From the NCBI GenBank assembly GCA_002711625.1, contig PARR01000031.1:8786-15907 (forward strand): a stretch of 7,122 nt of DNA. The letters run 5' to 3'. Source of the DNA: Rickettsiales bacterium. GTDB lineage: Bacteria; Pseudomonadota; Alphaproteobacteria; Methylaequorales; Methylaequoraceae. The notes beneath the pieces were generated by a model. That model ran no database searches and was not told where the DNA came from. It saw only the letters and a program-made list of their open reading frames with translations. This document shows positions 6,263 through 7,122 of this stretch, piece by piece (position 1 is the stretch's first letter; each line of letters starts with the position of its first letter). The position numbers and the translations under genes were made by a program.

Positions 6263-6420
6263 TTTTTTTTGAAACTCTGGTTACAGTATGGACAATATAC
6301 AACTTCGCCTGAAGATAAATCAAGATAAATCAACGGGTGCATATTTGACCAACCTTGTCCTTTACAGCTTACAGTATTCGAATCAACTATTTTTAAATCT
6401 ATTTGAAAATTTGATGTCAT
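6259..6420 (-). CDS. CHCC zinc-finger protein, NDUFS6-like
   Basis: A 53-residue protein with no signal peptide. Residues Cys19, His28, Cys43 and Cys46 form C-x8-H-x14-C-x2-C, within SCKGQGW, MHPLIYLDL and VYCPYCNQSF. This is the zf-CHCC pattern found in the C-terminal part of the mitochondrial complex I subunit NDUFS6 and in small alphaproteobacterial proteins. In Paracoccus an NDUFS6 homologue is a supernumerary complex I subunit, so a role in complex I is a fair guess; no nuo gene is in the window to back it. The stop overlaps the polA start as ATGA, so the two are probably one transcript with coupled translation. A run of nine A residues (coding strand) encodes the C-terminal Lys-Lys-Lys and ends in the polA start codon. 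No Shine-Dalgarno is visible at its own ATG. Confidence 0.8.
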   Translation of the reverse strand: MTSNFQIDLKIVDSNTVSCKGQGWSNMHPLIYLDLSSGEVVYCPYCNQSFKKK

Positions 6421-6442
6421 ATGTTTACGTTTGGATAGTCTT

Positions 6443-6471
6443 ATTTTAGATTTTTTAATAATAAATACAAA
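6443..6471 (-). promoter_or_regulatory. Candidate promoter for the zinc finger-polA pair
   Basis: On the minus strand TTTGTA (6466-6471) and TAAAAT (6443-6448) are separated by 17 bases. Transcription would start about 15-20 bases before the ATG at 6420. The -35 matches the consensus poorly. The same 60-bp region (6421-6480) must also hold the plus-strand promoter of the ABC gene; TTGGAT (6431-6436) followed by TAATAA (6456-6461) is a weak candidate with a long 19-base spacer. Base composition here is so AT-rich that chance matches are likely. Confidence 0.3.
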
Positions 6472-6480
6472 CTGAATTTT

Positions 6481-7122
6481 ATGCCAAAAAGTATAATTGA
6501 AGTCAAAGGTCTATCAAAAAGGTACAGGGAAAAGAATAATTTAGCTTTAAATTTTATTGATCTCTCTATTCCCGAGGGTTCAATATTTGGTCTTTTAGGA
6601 CCTAATGGTGCTGGAAAAAGTACTTTTATAAATATTTTATCAGGGCTTACAAATAAAACATCTGGAGTTGTTAATGTAGGTGGAATAAATATTGATGAGG
6701 ATGCTAAAACCGTCAGGGGAAATATGGGAGTGGTTCCTCAAGAAATAAATATTGATCCTTTTTTTACACCACGACAGATTATGGAAATTCAGGCTGGTTT
6801 ATACGGTGTTAGAAAAAAGTTTTCCAAAAATGAAGAAATATTATGTGAACTTGGCTTAAGTGAAAAACAGGATGCTTACTCCAGAAGCTTGTCAGGAGGT
6901 ATGAAAAGAAGACTTATGGTTGCTAAGGCAATGGTTCATAGCCCAGCAATTTTGATACTCGACGAACCAACAGCAGGAGTAGATGTTGAGCTAAGACAAA
7001 GTTTGTGGGAAAAAATAAAAACACTAAATTCAAAAGGTGTTACAATAATTCTTACTACCCACTATTTAAAAGAGGCAGAAATTCTTTGTGATGAAATAGC
7101 TGTAATTAATAATGGAAATGTA
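6481..7122 (+). CDS. ABC-2 type exporter ATP-binding protein, partial at the right edge
   Basis: The first 214 codons of a soluble ABC ATPase; the C-terminus lies beyond the window. Walker A is GPNGAGKST (40-48), the Q-loop Gln87 is in GVVPQE, the signature is LSGGM (137-141), Walker B is ILILDEP (157-163) with Glu162 as catalytic base, the D-loop is AGVD (165-168), and the switch His194 is in LTTH. Spacing and the FFTPRQIMEIQAGLYGV segment (94-110) fit the YadG/NodI/DrrA-like group that pairs with an ABC-2 membrane subunit for export of lipids, polysaccharides or drugs. The substrate cannot be told. The permease gene is expected just downstream, outside the window. The ATG has no Shine-Dalgarno, as for several starts here. 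Confidence 0.92.
   Translation, partial: MPKSIIEVKGLSKRYREKNNLALNFIDLSIPEGSIFGLLGPNGAGKSTFINILSGLTNKTSGVVNVGGINIDEDAKTVRGNMGVVPQEINIDPFFTPRQIMEIQAGLYGVRKKFSKNEEILCELGLSEKQDAYSRSLSGGMKRRLMVAKAMVHSPAILILDEPTAGVDVELRQSLWEKIKTLNSKGVTIILTTHYLKEAEILCDEIAVINNGNV

Noticed and set aside
6312..6331. Tandem 10-bp direct repeat AAGATAAATC x2
   Set aside because: It lies inside the zinc-finger gene, the HPLIYLDLSSG segment has normal family length so nothing was inserted, and the repeat is low complexity.

Overview
The window is AT-rich, gene-dense DNA with overlapping genes, almost no intergenic space and lysine/isoleucine/asparagine-rich proteins. The gene set (short HprK, RapZ, EIIA-Man, HPr; HugZ-type haem protein; PCuAC copper chaperone; NDUFS6-like CHCC zinc finger) points to an alphaproteobacterium with a small, streamlined genome, of the SAR11/HIMB59-like marine kind. 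Genus cannot be fixed from the sequence alone. I see no mobile element, CRISPR array, tRNA or rRNA.

Layout. Bases 1-2668 (minus strand, transcribed right to left) form one tightly packed operon: PCuAC copper chaperone, hprK, rapZ, EIIA-Man, then one open reading frame that starts as HPr and continues without a stop into Enzyme I of the PEP phosphotransferase system (PTS), running off the left edge. The junctions are a 3-bp gap, a 23-bp overlap and two 4-bp ATGA overlaps. A good extended -10 promoter (TGTTATAAT) sits just before the copper chaperone gene. Bases 2700-3494 (plus strand) encode a HugZ-type split-barrel haem protein, diverging from the operon with only 31 bp between start codons. 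It converges on polA (3491-6262, minus strand), and the two stop codons share one TTAA. A 53-codon zinc-finger gene (6259-6420, minus) overlaps the start of polA by ATGA. A 60-bp divergent intergenic region (6421-6480) follows, and then the N-terminal 214 codons of an ABC-2-type exporter ATPase (plus strand), cut by the right edge.

How the genes work together. The left operon looks like a regulatory, permease-less PTS: Enzyme I takes phosphate from PEP, passes it to HPr His19 and on to EIIA His9, while HprK can phosphorylate HPr Ser50. RapZ is the usual alphaproteobacterial neighbour of this set. The most unusual point is the covalent HPr-EI fusion: 102 codons of HPr plus linker lead straight into the EI N-terminus with no stop and no GAF domain. 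The right half is housekeeping: a complete three-domain DNA polymerase I with all catalytic residues, a probable NDUFS6-like zinc protein, and an exporter ATPase.
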